A stretch of 64,000 bases of DNA from Novosphingobium kunmingense (GCF_002813245.1 NZ_PHUF01000005.1:310001-374000); one strand, 5' to 3'. Numbered from the stretch's first letter, positions 8,738 through 17,557 are shown. The notes: generated by a model not told the origin, from the letters alone. A program made the numbers and translations.

Positions 8738-9520
8738 TTAGCGCGGCAGGCCTTGCTCCGCTTCGGCGATGGCGCGTTCGGCGATCGGGCGTATCACCGC
8801 ATAGCCGGCAACGTTGGGATGGACCCCGTCGGGGGCATGGCGCGCCGGAAGCTCGCCGTCGGGCCCGGCCAGCGCGGCGTGGTAATCGGCGAATACCGCC
8901 TTTTCGGCGCTGGCGTAATCCCGCAGCCAGGCGTTCAGCTCAGCGATCCAGGGCGCGGGCTTGAGGGCCGGGTTCCAGCCGAAGCCGTTGCTTGGCGGGA
9001 TCGAGCCGATGACCACGGCGATGCCGTTGGCGCGTGCCAGGGTGACCATGGCACGCACCGCGTTCCGGTAGGCTTCGGGCGTGGTCGGTCCGGTGTTGCC
9101 TGCAATGTCGTTGGTGCCGGCCATTATGTGCACGACGCGCGGATGCAGGGCGACCACGTCCTGCCAGAACCGCACCAGCATCTGCGGGCTGGTCTGCCCC
9201 GAAATGCCGCGCGATATCACGCCGCCCGAAAAGAACGCCGGGTCGGCCCCGGCCCAGTTCTCGGTAATCGAATCGCCGATGAACACCACGCGCGGCGGGC
9301 TGGCCGGATCGATCGCAGCGTTGTCGGCGCGGTAGCGGCATTGCCACGCCCAGTCGCTGCGCAGCACCCGCTCGTCGAGCGCGCGCAGCCCGGCCAGGCT
9401 CGCCGGGCAACTGTCCTCCGTCATCCCGCCCGCGGGGTAGGGACTGGGCGGATCAGCCATGGCCGGGGCTGCCAGCGCCAGGGCAACCGGCAGGGCGGCC
9501 ACCCGCCGCCACCTAGCCAA
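8738..9520 (-). CDS. SGNH/GDSL-family esterase, secreted
   Basis: A 260-residue protein with an N-terminal signal-like segment (VAALPVALALAAPAMA-D). SGNH blocks are in order: block I VVFIGDSITENW with the catalytic Ser, block II glycine in GGVISRGISGQTS, block III HIMAGTNDIAGN, and block V DGVHPN with the catalytic Asp and His. It is likely a periplasmic lipase/esterase or deacetylase acting on lipids or glycans. It overlaps the end of the serine palmitoyltransferase gene by 8 nt and so belongs to that transcription unit, but a role in sphingolipid metabolism is only suggestive. Confidence 0.9.
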   Translation of the reverse strand: MARWRRVAALPVALALAAPAMADPPSPYPAGGMTEDSCPASLAGLRALDERVLRSDWAWQCRYRADNAAIDPASPPRVVFIGDSITENWAGADPAFFSGGVISRGISGQTSPQMLVRFWQDVVALHPRVVHIMAGTNDIAGNTGPTTPEAYRNAVRAMVTLARANGIAVVIGSIPPSNGFGWNPALKPAPWIAELNAWLRDYASAEKAVFADYHAALAGPDGELPARHAPDGVHPNVAGYAVIRPIAERAIAEAEQGLPR

Positions 9521-10766
9521 GGATCCCCACGGCCTTCCCGGCGCGGGTGAACATTCCGATGATCGTCTGGACCTGATCGGCCGAATGCTCGGCGCAGAGC
9601 GAGCAGCGCAGCAGGGTCATGTTGGCAGGGGTGGCGGGCGGACGGGCGAGGTTCACGTAGAGCCCTTCGTGGAGCAGCGCTTCCCACATCGCCGCGCCGC
9701 GCTCGAGGTCGGGCATGATCACCGCGATGATCGCCGACTGCGGCTCCGCGGTGCCGAGCGTGAAGCCCGCATCGGTCAACCCCTTGTGCAGCACCTTGGA
9801 GTTTTCCCAGAGGTGCGCGCGCTTGTTGCCGGCGTGCATCAGCTTGCGGATCGAGGTGCTGGCCGTCGCCACCACGCTCGGCGGAAGCGAGGCGGTGAAC
9901 ACATAGGGGCGGCAGACCAGCCGCATGATCTCGAACTTGGGGTGGTTCGACACGCAGAACCCGCCGACCGTGCCGACCGACTTCGAGAAGGTGCCGATCA
10001 CGAAGTCGACATCGTCCAGGCAGCCCTGGTCCTCGGCCACGCCGCGCCCGTTGGGGCCGATGAAGCCCATCGAGTGCGCCTCGTCGACCAGCACCATCGC
10101 GCCGTTGTCCTTGGCGACCTTAATCATCTCCTTCAGCGGGGCGATGTCGCCGAGCATGGAATAGACGCCTTCCAGCACGACCAGCTTGCCCGCGCCTTCG
10201 GGAATGCGCTTGAGGCGCTTTTCCATCGCCTCGATGTCGTTGTGCTTGAACGGAACGACTTCGGCGTCGCCCATCTTGCAGCCATCCCAGATGGAGGCGT
10301 GGCTGTCGATGTCGAGGACGATGTAGTCGCCCTTGGCGGCGATCGTGCTGATGATGCCGAGGTTCGCCTGGTACCCGGTGGAGAACACCATGGCGTGGTC
10401 CATGGCGTAGAAGTCCTTCAGCGCCTCTTCCACCTCGCGGTGCCCCGCATAGGTGCCGTTGAGGACGCGGCTGCCGGTGGTGCCGCTGCCGTAATCGTCG
10501 AGCGCCTGCTTGCCCGCCGCGATCACGTCGGGGTCGAAGGTCATGCCCATGTAGTTGTAGGTGCCCAGCAGGATCGTCTCGCGCCCGTTGCACATGGCCA
10601 CGGTGGGAGAGACGACGCTTTCCATCACCAGGTTGAACGGATCGGTGACGCCCGTGGCCAGCAGCGCGCGGCGCTGTTCGATCAGCGGATCGAATTTGGA
10701 AAACAGGTCGGTCCCGTGCCCTTCCAGGGTGCTGGGACGGTCGGCTTCGTCGATGCCTTCGCTCAT
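9513..10766 (-). CDS. spt: Serine palmitoyltransferase (PLP-dependent)
   Basis: A 417-residue alpha-oxoamine synthase that condenses L-serine with a long-chain acyl thioester to 3-ketosphinganine, the first step of sphingolipid synthesis. PLP is held by K262 in GTFSKSVGTVGG. H156 (DSHAS) stacks on the cofactor, and the DEAH motif D228-H231 is intact. The sequence closely resembles the soluble enzyme of Sphingomonas paucimobilis as I know it. An acyl carrier protein gene lies 7 nt upstream, so the acyl donor may be acyl-ACP. Complete, no oddities. Confidence 0.96.
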   Translation of the reverse strand: MSEGIDEADRPSTLEGHGTDLFSKFDPLIEQRRALLATGVTDPFNLVMESVVSPTVAMCNGRETILLGTYNYMGMTFDPDVIAAGKQALDDYGSGTTGSRVLNGTYAGHREVEEALKDFYAMDHAMVFSTGYQANLGIISTIAAKGDYIVLDIDSHASIWDGCKMGDAEVVPFKHNDIEAMEKRLKRIPEGAGKLVVLEGVYSMLGDIAPLKEMIKVAKDNGAMVLVDEAHSMGFIGPNGRGVAEDQGCLDDVDFVIGTFSKSVGTVGGFCVSNHPKFEIMRLVCRPYVFTASLPPSVVATASTSIRKLMHAGNKRAHLWENSKVLHKGLTDAGFTLGTAEPQSAIIAVIMPDLERGAAMWEALLHEGLYVNLARPPATPANMTLLRCSLCAEHSADQVQTIIGMFTRAGKAVGILG

Positions 10767-10773
10767 CGGTGCG

Positions 10774-11013
10774 TTATCCCTGCAGCTTGACCACGGCGTC
10801 GATCAGCTGGCCATAGGTCTCGATCTCGGCCTGCTGGTTCATGGTGATGATGATATCGAACTCGTCCTCGATCGCGGCGACGAAATCCATCACGGTCAGG
10901 CTGTCGAATTCCAGATCGCCGGCAAAGGTGGTGGCATCGCTGATTTCAACGCCCTTCTTGTTGAAGGGTTCGATCAGCGCGGCAATCTTCGCGGCAGTTT
11001 CGGCGCGGTCCAT
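10774..11013 (-). CDS. Acyl carrier protein dedicated to sphingolipid synthesis
   Basis: A 79-residue acidic protein, MDRAETAAKIAALIEPFNKK..., with the phosphopantetheine attachment serine at S38 in the motif DSLTVMDF. The start at 11013 has CGGAG 7 nt upstream; the longer frame to 11211 is not needed. It stands 7 nt before the serine palmitoyltransferase gene and is surely co-transcribed. A small ACP next to spt occurs in Caulobacter and sphingomonads, where it supplies the acyl chain. It is distinct from the general fatty-acid AcpP in sequence and context. Confidence 0.92.
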   Translation of the reverse strand: MDRAETAAKIAALIEPFNKKGVEISDATTFAGDLEFDSLTVMDFVAAIEDEFDIIITMNQQAEIETYGQLIDAVVKLQG

Positions 11014-11069
11014 TGGGGTACTCCGGGGATGAAACGGTTTTGCGGCCCTTTGGCCGATGATTGGGGCGG

Positions 11070-11100
11070 AATATAGGCGAAAGTTGGCGGCAGGGCGCAA
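11070..11100 (-). promoter_or_regulatory. Possible promoter of the acp-spt operon
   Basis: On the minus strand TTGCGC (11100-11095) and TATATT (11075-11070) are separated by 19 nt, about 57 nt upstream of the ACP start. The -10 is good, but the spacing is long and the -35 weak. Confidence 0.35.
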
Positions 11101-11295
11101 GGGCATTTGTCGCCCTAGCCGGAACGTCGGTCGTCCGCCATTCTTACGAAGATGCAGCCTATCAGGATACGACAACCTTGCTGACATTGAACGATTGGTT
11201 GGATGAACCACCTGACTACACAGACGGATGGCAGAGCTTTGACACGAACGCGGCCCCGCTGGGCACGGGACACGGCGTCTACGCTACCGAGCCAA

Positions 11296-12036
11296 TCAGG
11301 TCCGACGTACGCGGTCGTGCAGTTGCAGGTCGTTGGCGTAGATTGTTTCGATCAGGCGTCTTGAGTTAGCGGATATGGAAAGTGGCAAATGGTCGGAGGC
11401 GTTAAGCATTGGCAAATCATTAGCTCCAAGCCAGCGGTGCAAATCCGGTGAGCCTTGCGCCACATCTTCGAACGCGAACAATCGATCGACGAGCAAGATC
11501 CCCGAGCTGTCCGTGACGTATTCGCTCTGGGCCCGCAAAACATCGTAGGATCTCAGCTGATGTTGGTGACGGGCGATGGCTTCGATAAAGGCATCGAAGG
11601 TCGATATTCTGCGCAAACCCAACGGATCGTACCGGCTGCACGCCATCAAGCTGGTGCCGCCGGCGCGAATGAAACGATATGCGGAGACTATTCGAGCGGT
11701 TGGAGAGCGGATGATCGAGAAGCTTGGAAGCCGGGCTAGCGGTTCGCCCCCCACTCTTCGTAGATAGGCGAGCGACACATGCGGCAGGTTTTGACCATAC
11801 AGTACCTTGCCCACAGATGTGCCGCCGGTTCGAGGCACATGGACGAAGACCACGCCTGCCGCCTTGACCCTGGAAAGCTGTGTACGGTGATAAAGCTTGA
11901 ACCACGCTTTGCCAACAATCGAAGGCAGGTGAGGACCTCCGCCCGCTTTATTCAGCACATGCCGGATCGAGTCCTTGCAAACCAATGCAGGCTCCGGAAG
12001 AAACCGCCAATCGATCGGGAATGCCTTGTAGTTCAT
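11296..12036 (-). CDS. Sulfotransferase family 2-type protein
   Basis: A 246-residue protein from MNYKAFPIDW. The PAPS-binding 5'-phosphosulfate loop is visible as VFVHVPRTGGTS (residues 64-74), and the 3'-phosphate motif as SFSIIRSPTARIVSAYRF further on. This points to transfer of sulfate from PAPS to a glycan or other acceptor. Base composition is lower in GC than the flanking genes, and the islet sits between the acp-spt operon and divK, so it was probably acquired. The acceptor is unknown. The start is chosen at the ATG before the conserved sequence; the longer frame to 12102 lacks a ribosome site. Confidence 0.8.
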   Translation of the reverse strand: MNYKAFPIDWRFLPEPALVCKDSIRHVLNKAGGGPHLPSIVGKAWFKLYHRTQLSRVKAAGVVFVHVPRTGGTSVGKVLYGQNLPHVSLAYLRRVGGEPLARLPSFSIIRSPTARIVSAYRFIRAGGTSLMACSRYDPLGLRRISTFDAFIEAIARHQHQLRSYDVLRAQSEYVTDSSGILLVDRLFAFEDVAQGSPDLHRWLGANDLPMLNASDHLPLSISANSRRLIETIYANDLQLHDRVRRT

Positions 12037-12056
12037 GGTCCTTACCCGAGACCTGG

Positions 12057-13199
12057 CTAGGCCAGGTAAAACTTGTCCAGATCGATCGAGACGTTGGTCC
12101 ACTCGTCGCCTGGGTATGCCGAAAGACTAAACGCCCGGCCATCGTTCAGGGGAATTTCTGCAGGGCCGAACGACTTAACTCCAGCTGCAATGTGAGGCAT
12201 GAATGCGCCGTACTTGACTGGCGCAGAGTCGCTGTCGGAAAAGCCTAGCAGACGTCGTGGTCCATCGACGACGATCACTTCGCTGTAGTTGACACCCTCT
12301 ATGCAGCCCTCTGCTCGAGGCACCGACCTCGCGATCTTCCCACCGGTGTCGGCATGAAGATCAAAAAGGTTCATGTATTGGTCGGCGATAGTCGCTGTCG
12401 TTCCGTAACCGAATTCAACGTTGATCCAGGGTGAAATATGAACGACCGGGAACAGCACCTCCTGAGGCTTTACATATTGTCCTTCTCCAATGGCGGGGTT
12501 AGGTGAAGCTGTGAGGGCAAGAACCGGGTTGGCGACATAGTAGGTGTCTCCAACGGAGCCTTGGAACCGGATGCCGACGTTTAGGAAAGTTGCGTTCGTT
12601 GGAACTACGAAACTGTATTCAAGCCACTGATACTCGGTTGAGGCAGGCGCGCTGCTGTCGGTAACGATTGTTCCGGTATTGTAGAAGAGGCACCAGGTCC
12701 CTGCCCCGCCTTTCACCTTTTGATACACGTACGCTCCGAAAGTGAGCCTCTGTCCGCGGTACAGGGTCGGATCGAGCGACATGAAGAGCGGCTGATCAAT
12801 TGGAGTTACGCTGCTGCTGCTAACATTGCACCCAAGGGCGTAACGGCATCCTGCCAGCAGATTTGCCGAATTGTCTTCACGCCATACTGCTAGGTTGATG
12901 TCCTTGCGCCACCCGTCAGCAGCATCGCCCGTACCTACCGAAGAAGCACCTCCGATGTTGACGGGAATGATTGTACCGGTCGTGCTAACGGTGGGAGCAT
13001 ACCCTAGTGGGCACCTGACCTCTAGCTGCGTCGACGACTTGGTGAGTATGCGCATCGGGAAGCTAGAGAGGGCAGCCTCAGAACAGTTCTGGATGCGAAT
13101 AAGATCTCCGACTTTCCACTCGCTCAAGTCGCCCGATGAGACCGAAATCGTCACAAGGTTAGGGCCGGTCGAGTTTGCCGACATACTAGCCGCGGCCAA
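12057..13199 (-). CDS. Protein of unknown function with a beta-sandwich (carbohydrate-binding-like) middle; possibly 5'-truncated
   Basis: About 380 residues from a TTG at 13199; an ATG five codons later (MSANSTG) is an alternative. The middle (roughly residues 135-230) reads like a jelly-roll module: RGQRLTFGAYVYQK ... QWLEYSFVVPTNATFLNVGIRFQG. Such modules are found in phage tail proteins and carbohydrate-binding proteins. The open frame continues upstream of the TTG for about 26 codons without any ATG or GTG until a TAA near 13278, and that stretch also looks protein-like. The gene may therefore be the 3' part of a longer gene. Ser/Thr/Asn-rich, lower GC than neighbours. No function assigned. 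Confidence 0.6.
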   Translation of the reverse strand: MAAASMSANSTGPNLVTISVSSGDLSEWKVGDLIRIQNCSEAALSSFPMRILTKSSTQLEVRCPLGYAPTVSTTGTIIPVNIGGASSVGTGDAADGWRKDINLAVWREDNSANLLAGCRYALGCNVSSSSVTPIDQPLFMSLDPTLYRGQRLTFGAYVYQKVKGGAGTWCLFYNTGTIVTDSSAPASTEYQWLEYSFVVPTNATFLNVGIRFQGSVGDTYYVANPVLALTASPNPAIGEGQYVKPQEVLFPVVHISPWINVEFGYGTTATIADQYMNLFDLHADTGGKIARSVPRAEGCIEGVNYSEVIVVDGPRRLLGFSDSDSAPVKYGAFMPHIAAGVKSFGPAEIPLNDGRAFSLSAYPGDEWTNVSIDLDKFYLA

Positions 13200-13570
13200 T
13201 GTGCCTGTGCCTTGAACGTTTATGCGAGTCGAATCACCAAATCCCGAAAAGATCTCCCACTGCGAATGGTAGCGAGGTTATAAGGCGCAGGCATTGGCAT
13301 CTTCCTTAATCGTCGCAGCACTAGCAGCGTTTAGCTGAATTGTCGTCTGAGCGCCATTACAAACGGAGTAGCTTAAGCTACATACCGCCTAATTTTTTAT
13401 CGAAGTGGGCGCTGCTGTACGCTCGCCCACTTCGATTTCGCGGAGTCAGCGTGCGACTTTGCCGTTTGATAGTCAATATCAGCCCCCCCCGCGCGAAATT
13501 TACGTTTGAGCCAAAAGAGCCATACACCAATAGCGGACAGCCGCGCAGGCGTAACTCCGTCGGCGTGGCC
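13200..13570. other. Gene-free low-GC stretch with a 12-bp hairpin
   Basis: No convincing gene is seen. A perfect 12-bp inverted repeat (ATCGAAGTGGGC at 13399-13410 with its complement at 13425-13436, loop 14 nt) lies in the middle. A T-run precedes it at 13393-13398, but neither strand shows a proper U-tract after the stem. The T-poor right side and AT-rich left side mark a composition change that fits an insertion boundary. Confidence 0.5.
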
Positions 13571-13948
13571 TCAAGCCGCCGCCTTCTCCACCAGCCCCCT
13601 GACCGCCGCCATGAACGGGCCGATCGACACCGGCTTGGCGAGATAGCCCTCCGCCCCCGCGTCGCGGATGCGCTCCTCGTCGCCCTTGCCGGCATAGGCG
13701 GTGACGGCGAGGACCGGGATCGAGCGCAGGGTCGCGTCGGCCTTGGCCGCCTCGATCAGGTCGAGGCCGCTGATGTTGGGCAACTGGATGTCCATGATGA
13801 TAAGGTTGGGCACGAACTGGCGCGCACGGTCCAGCGCCTCCAGTCCGTCGGCGCAGGGTTCCACCGCATAGCCCTGGCTTTTCAGGACGTCGCAGAACAA
13901 CTTGCGGTTGAGGTCGTTGTCCTCGACAACAAGGATACGCTTTGCCAT
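13571..13948 (-). CDS. divK: Single-domain response regulator DivK
   Basis: A 125-residue receiver domain without an output domain. The phosphoacceptor is D53 (IIMDIQLPNIS), with the acidic pair at E9-D10, the switch T83 (LAVTAYA) and K105 (LAKPVSIG). The sequence follows the DivK pattern, a diffusible cell-cycle regulator acting with the DivJ/PleC kinases upstream of CtrA. It is transcribed divergently from the DUF3572 gene, 37 nt apart. ctrA lies about 7 kb away in the same window. Confidence 0.9.
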   Translation of the reverse strand: MAKRILVVEDNDLNRKLFCDVLKSQGYAVEPCADGLEALDRARQFVPNLIIMDIQLPNISGLDLIEAAKADATLRSIPVLAVTAYAGKGDEERIRDAGAEGYLAKPVSIGPFMAAVRGLVEKAAA

Positions 13949-13985
13949 GGGCAGTGCCCTAGCCGATTGCCCGAGGTTCTGACTA

Positions 13986-14255
13986 GTGCTGCGCGATCCC
14001 CCGTCCCCCGCCGCCGATCCCGCCGCCCTGGCGCTTGCCGCGCTGGGCTGGGTGCTGGCGGACGCCCCCCGCGCCGAGCGACTGCTGGCGCTGACCGGGA
14101 TGACGCCCGATATGCTGCGCGGCGGGCTGACCGACCCTGCCGTGCTGGGCGCGGTGCTCGATTTCCTCGGCAGTCACGAACCCGATCTGGTCGCCGCGGC
14201 GCAGGATCTGCGAGTCGAACCGGCGGACCTGATGGCCGCCCGCGAAAGGTTGTAA
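13986..14255 (+). CDS. DUF3572 family protein
   Basis: An 89-residue protein from GTG 13986. The core ALAALGWVLAD ... LALTGMTPDMLRGGLTDPAVLGAVLDFLGSHEPDLVA matches the alphaproteobacterial DUF3572 family, small helical proteins of unknown function often found beside divK. It is 5 nt upstream of the HAD-like gene and so probably co-transcribed. Confidence 0.8.
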   Translation: MLRDPPSPAADPAALALAALGWVLADAPRAERLLALTGMTPDMLRGGLTDPAVLGAVLDFLGSHEPDLVAAAQDLRVEPADLMAARERL

Positions 14256-14260
14256 CGAAC

Positions 14261-14875
14261 ATGGCCCGTCCGCTGATCATCAGCGATTGCGACGAAGTGC
14301 TGCTGCACATGATCGTCCCCTTCGGCGAGTGGCTGGACGCGACGCAGCCCGTTTCGTTCAAGCTGATCGGCAACGACTTTTCCAGGGCGATCCGCGACAA
14401 GGTGAGCGGCGAGCCGGTGCCGCCCGAGGATATCTGGCGTTACCTCGGCCTGTTCTTCGACAACGAGATGCACCGCCAGACCCCGATCGCCGGCGCGGTC
14501 GAGGCGATCAACACCTTGAAGACCCATGCCGACGTCGTGATCCTGACCAACCTTGCCGACAAGCACAACGAGGCCCGCCGCCGGCAGCTGCTGAGCCACG
14601 GGATCGACGCACGCGTCTTTACCAACCAGGGGCCCAAGGGTCCGGCGCTGCAGGCGATCCTCGACGAATACCGGCCCAGCACAGCCGTGTTCATCGACGA
14701 CCTGGCGCAGCATCACGGATCGGCCGCGGAAATGGTCCCGCACATCGACCGCCTGCACCTGTGCGGCGAACCGACCCTGGCCCCCCACATCACCTGCGGG
14801 TTCGAGGCAGGACACGCCCACGCCCGGATCGACACCTGGGAGCACGCCTTGCCCTGGCTGCTCTCGCGCCTGTAG
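14261..14875 (+). CDS. HAD-superfamily hydrolase
   Basis: A 204-residue protein from ATG 14261. Motif I is ISDCDEVLLHM, with C in place of the usual F and E in place of the second D of DxD. Motif II is VVILTNLAD, and the motif III/IV region is FTNQGPKGPALQAILDEYRPSTAVFIDDLAQHHGSAAE. The second aspartate of motif I being replaced by Glu makes phosphatase activity uncertain. A longer frame running back to 13340 is not supported. It heads a dense plus-strand run with RidA, GDPD and an acyltransferase. Confidence 0.85.
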   Translation: MARPLIISDCDEVLLHMIVPFGEWLDATQPVSFKLIGNDFSRAIRDKVSGEPVPPEDIWRYLGLFFDNEMHRQTPIAGAVEAINTLKTHADVVILTNLADKHNEARRRQLLSHGIDARVFTNQGPKGPALQAILDEYRPSTAVFIDDLAQHHGSAAEMVPHIDRLHLCGEPTLAPHITCGFEAGHAHARIDTWEHALPWLLSRL

Positions 14876-14884
14876 AAAGACACC

Positions 14885-15349
14885 ATGAGCATCGACGCAC
14901 GCCTCGCCGAACTCGGCATCACCCTTCCCGAAGCCGCCGCGCCGGTCGCGGCCTATGTCCCCGTGGTCATCGCGGGCGACATGGCCTTCGTTTCGGGGCA
15001 GATTTCCTTCGTCGATGGCCAGCTGGTCAAGGGCAAGCTCGGCGCCGACGTTTCGGTCGAACAGGGCATCCTGGCGGCGCAGGGTTGCGGGCTGATGATC
15101 CTGGCGCAGCTGAAGGCGGCACTGGGTTCGCTCGACCGGGTGGAGCGTGTGGTCAAGCTGGGCGCCTTCGTCAATTCGACCGACAACTTCACCGACCAGC
15201 CCAAGGTCGCCAACGGCGCATCGGAACTGATGGTCGCGGTGTTCGGCGAAGCGGGCAAGCACGCCCGCGCCGCGGTCAGCGCGAACAGCCTGCCGCTGGG
15301 CGTGGCAGTGGAAGTGGACGCCGTTGTCGCTCTTCGCGCTGCTCGATAA
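14885..15349 (+). CDS. RidA/YjgF-family protein
   Basis: A 154-residue protein of the long RidA subgroup. Visible signatures are VVIAGDMAFVSGQISFVDGQ, QGCGLMILAQLKAALGSLDRVERVVKLGAFVNST and the C-terminal AVSANSLPLGVAVEVDAVV. Canonical RidA deaminates reactive enamines/imines. The conserved Arg of the active RidA group is not clearly placed here (HARAAVSANSLP), so activity is uncertain. The next gene starts inside its 3' end (26-nt overlap). Confidence 0.9.
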   Translation: MSIDARLAELGITLPEAAAPVAAYVPVVIAGDMAFVSGQISFVDGQLVKGKLGADVSVEQGILAAQGCGLMILAQLKAALGSLDRVERVVKLGAFVNSTDNFTDQPKVANGASELMVAVFGEAGKHARAAVSANSLPLGVAVEVDAVVALRAAR

Positions 15350-16097
15350 CTGGCGCGCGCCGCCGCCAGCGCCGGCGCGGGTCGGCTGGCTGGCGGGGGT
15401 GACCTATGCCCACCGCGGGCTGCACGGCGCCGGCGTTCCCGAAAACTCGCCCAGCGCTTTTGCCGCTGCGATTGCGCGCGGCATGGGCATCGAATGCGAC
15501 GTGCAGCGCTCCTACGAAGGGCAGGCGGTGGTTTTCCACGACGCCACGCTCGACCGGCTGACGGCGGAAAGCGGCCCGGTCGCCGCCCGCTCGAGCGCGG
15601 AGCTTGGCCAGATCGTGCTGTCGGGCGGGACCGACACGATCCCGACCCTGCGCAAGGTGCTCGACCAGGTCGCCGGCCAGGTGCCGCTGCTGATCGAGAT
15701 CAAGAGCAAGGGCAACACCCGCTCGCGCGTTGCCGCGCTGTGCCTGGCGGTGCGCCGCGTGATCGAAGGCTATGGCGGTGCCCACGCGATCATGAGCTTC
15801 GATCCGCGCGTGGTGCGCTGGTTCGCCGATCGCTCGCCCCACACGGTGCGCGGGCTGGTGGTGACCGAGGAGAACGACAAGGCGCTGCCCGGGATGATCC
15901 GCCGCCGGCTGGCGCTGTGGTACGCCCGGCCCGATTTCCTCGCCTATGACGTGCGCGACCTGCCGAGCCGCTTCGCCGCGGCGCAGAAGGCGCGCGGCCT
16001 GCCGCTGCTGACCTGGACGGTGCGCGACGCCGACCTTGCCGAACGCGCCGCCACCTGCGCCGACGCCGCGATTGCCGAAGGCGCCGGCGTGGCGTGA
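15324..16097 (+). CDS. Glycerophosphodiester phosphodiesterase
   Basis: A 257-residue GDPD-fold enzyme. Conserved residues appear in order: AHRGLHGAGVPENSPSAF (His-Arg and Glu-Asn), IECDVQRSYEGQAVVFHD (Glu, Asp and His), LLIEIKSKG and the C-terminal LLTWTVRD. It cleaves glycerophosphodiesters to sn-glycerol-3-phosphate and an alcohol; no signal peptide is seen, so it is likely cytosolic. It starts at TTG 15324 within the RidA gene, and its stop overlaps the next GTG. Confidence 0.9.
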   Translation: MSLFALLDNWRAPPPAPARVGWLAGVTYAHRGLHGAGVPENSPSAFAAAIARGMGIECDVQRSYEGQAVVFHDATLDRLTAESGPVAARSSAELGQIVLSGGTDTIPTLRKVLDQVAGQVPLLIEIKSKGNTRSRVAALCLAVRRVIEGYGGAHAIMSFDPRVVRWFADRSPHTVRGLVVTEENDKALPGMIRRRLALWYARPDFLAYDVRDLPSRFAAAQKARGLPLLTWTVRDADLAERAATCADAAIAEGAGVA

Positions 16098-17218
16098 TCG
16101 AGGCGCGGGTCTCCTCAGCGGTCGGTGATTTCGATGCCGGGCAATGGGATGCGCTGGCGGCCGGCAACCCCTTCGTCAGCCACGCCTTCCTGACCGCACT
16201 GGAGGATTCGGGCTCGGTTGGTCCCGGCACCGGCTGGTCGCCCGCGCCGATCACCATCGCGGGCGAGGGCGGCACGCTGCTGGCCGCGCTGCCCGCTTAC
16301 CTGAAGGACCACAGCCAGGGCGAGTACGTGTTCGATCACGCCTGGGCCGATGCCTGGCACCGCGCGGGCGGGGCCTATTATCCCAAGCTGCAGATCGCCG
16401 CACCGTTCACTCCTGCCACCGGCCCACGGCTGCTGGTGGCCGATCCGGACCTGGCCCTGCCGCTGCTGCGCGCGGCCGAGGCGCTGTGCGAGCAGAACGG
16501 GCTGTCATCGGCCCACGCGACCTTCATCGAACTCGGCCAGGTAGCCGCCTTCGAAGCCGCCGGCTGGCTGCTGCGCAGCGACATCCAGTTCCATTGGCTC
16601 AACCGGGGCTATGCCACTTTCGACGACTTCCTCGCCGCGCTGTCATCGCGCAAGCGCAAGGACCTCAGGAAGGAACGCGCCGCCGCGCAGGACGGGGTCG
16701 AGATTCGCCATCTGACCGGCACCGCGATCCGGCCCGAGCACTGGGACGCCTTCTGGCAATTCTACCAGGACACCGGCGCGCGCAAGTGGGGTCGCCCCTA
16801 CCTGACCCGAGCGGCCTTCGACCTGTTCGGCGAGCGCATGGGCGAAAGCGTGCTGCTGATCCTGGCCTATGCCGATGGCCGGCCGATCGCCGGCGCGCTC
16901 AACTTCATCGGGCCCGATGCGCTTTACGGGCGCTATTGGGGGGCTTTGGTCGACAAGCCGTTCCTGCACTTCGAACTGTGTTATTATCAGGCGATCGACG
17001 CGGCGCTGGAACGCGGGCTGGCGCGGGTGGAGGCGGGCGCCCAGGGCGGGCACAAGCTGGCACGGGGCTATCAGCCGGTGCAGACCTGGTCGGCGCACCA
17101 TATCGTCCATCCCGGCTTTCGCGAGGCGGTGGCCGATTTTCTCGAACGGGAACGGATGGGGGTGGCATCGGACCAGATCCATCTGGCCGGGCGCACCCCG
17201 TTCAGGAAGGACGGGTAA
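16094..17218 (+). CDS. Peptidogalycan biosynthesis protein (DUF482), GNAT/FemAB-like
   Basis: A 374-residue protein from a GTG overlapping the upstream stop (GTGA). The family signature is clear: NPFVSHAFLTALEDSGSVGPGTGW at residues 25-48, the linker YVFDHAWADAWHRAGGAYYPKLQIAAPFTPATGPRLL, SSRKRKDLRKERA, and VEAGAQGGHKLARGYQP near the C-terminus. Members are FemAB-like acyltransferases of unknown substrate, sometimes linked to envelope glycolipids. Complete. Confidence 0.88.
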   Translation: MIEARVSSAVGDFDAGQWDALAAGNPFVSHAFLTALEDSGSVGPGTGWSPAPITIAGEGGTLLAALPAYLKDHSQGEYVFDHAWADAWHRAGGAYYPKLQIAAPFTPATGPRLLVADPDLALPLLRAAEALCEQNGLSSAHATFIELGQVAAFEAAGWLLRSDIQFHWLNRGYATFDDFLAALSSRKRKDLRKERAAAQDGVEIRHLTGTAIRPEHWDAFWQFYQDTGARKWGRPYLTRAAFDLFGERMGESVLLILAYADGRPIAGALNFIGPDALYGRYWGALVDKPFLHFELCYYQAIDAALERGLARVEAGAQGGHKLARGYQPVQTWSAHHIVHPGFREAVADFLERERMGVASDQIHLAGRTPFRKDG

Positions 17219-17221
17219 GGG

Positions 17222-17557
17222 TCAGGCTGCGCGGCGGCTGGTCGCGGCGATCCATTCGCGAGCGCGGCGCTGGGCCTCGGCGATTTCGCGGGCGTTCATC
17301 TCGTCCGAGATGTCGGCGCGGCACATCTGGGCTTCGCCGTGACCGTTGACCGCAGCCAGGTTGAACCACTTGTGCGCTTCGATCAGATCGCAATCGACGC
17401 CGTGGCTGCCCGTCGAATAGGCGACCCCCAGGTCGTAGTAGGCGTTGATGTCGCCGCCAGCGGCAGCGGCCAGGCACGTGGCGACCAGCATGTCTTCGGC
17501 GTGGCTATCGGCGGCCGACATGGCCGCGGCATCGGTGTGTATCCAGACAGTGTTCAT
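17222..17557 (-). CDS. Small Sel1-repeat protein
   Basis: A 111-residue protein from MNTVWIHTD, with AGGGGG 8 nt before the ATG. One or two Sel1-type helical repeats are visible (AYYDLGVAYSTGSHGVDCDLIEAHKWFNLAAVNGHGEAQ, residues 41-79). The C-terminus is basic (AQRRAREWIAATSRRAA). Probably a cytosolic protein-interaction module; no signal peptide. It converges with the preceding gene, stops 3 nt apart. Confidence 0.8.
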   Translation of the reverse strand: MNTVWIHTDAAAMSAADSHAEDMLVATCLAAAAGGDINAYYDLGVAYSTGSHGVDCDLIEAHKWFNLAAVNGHGEAQMCRADISDEMNAREIAEAQRRAREWIAATSRRAA

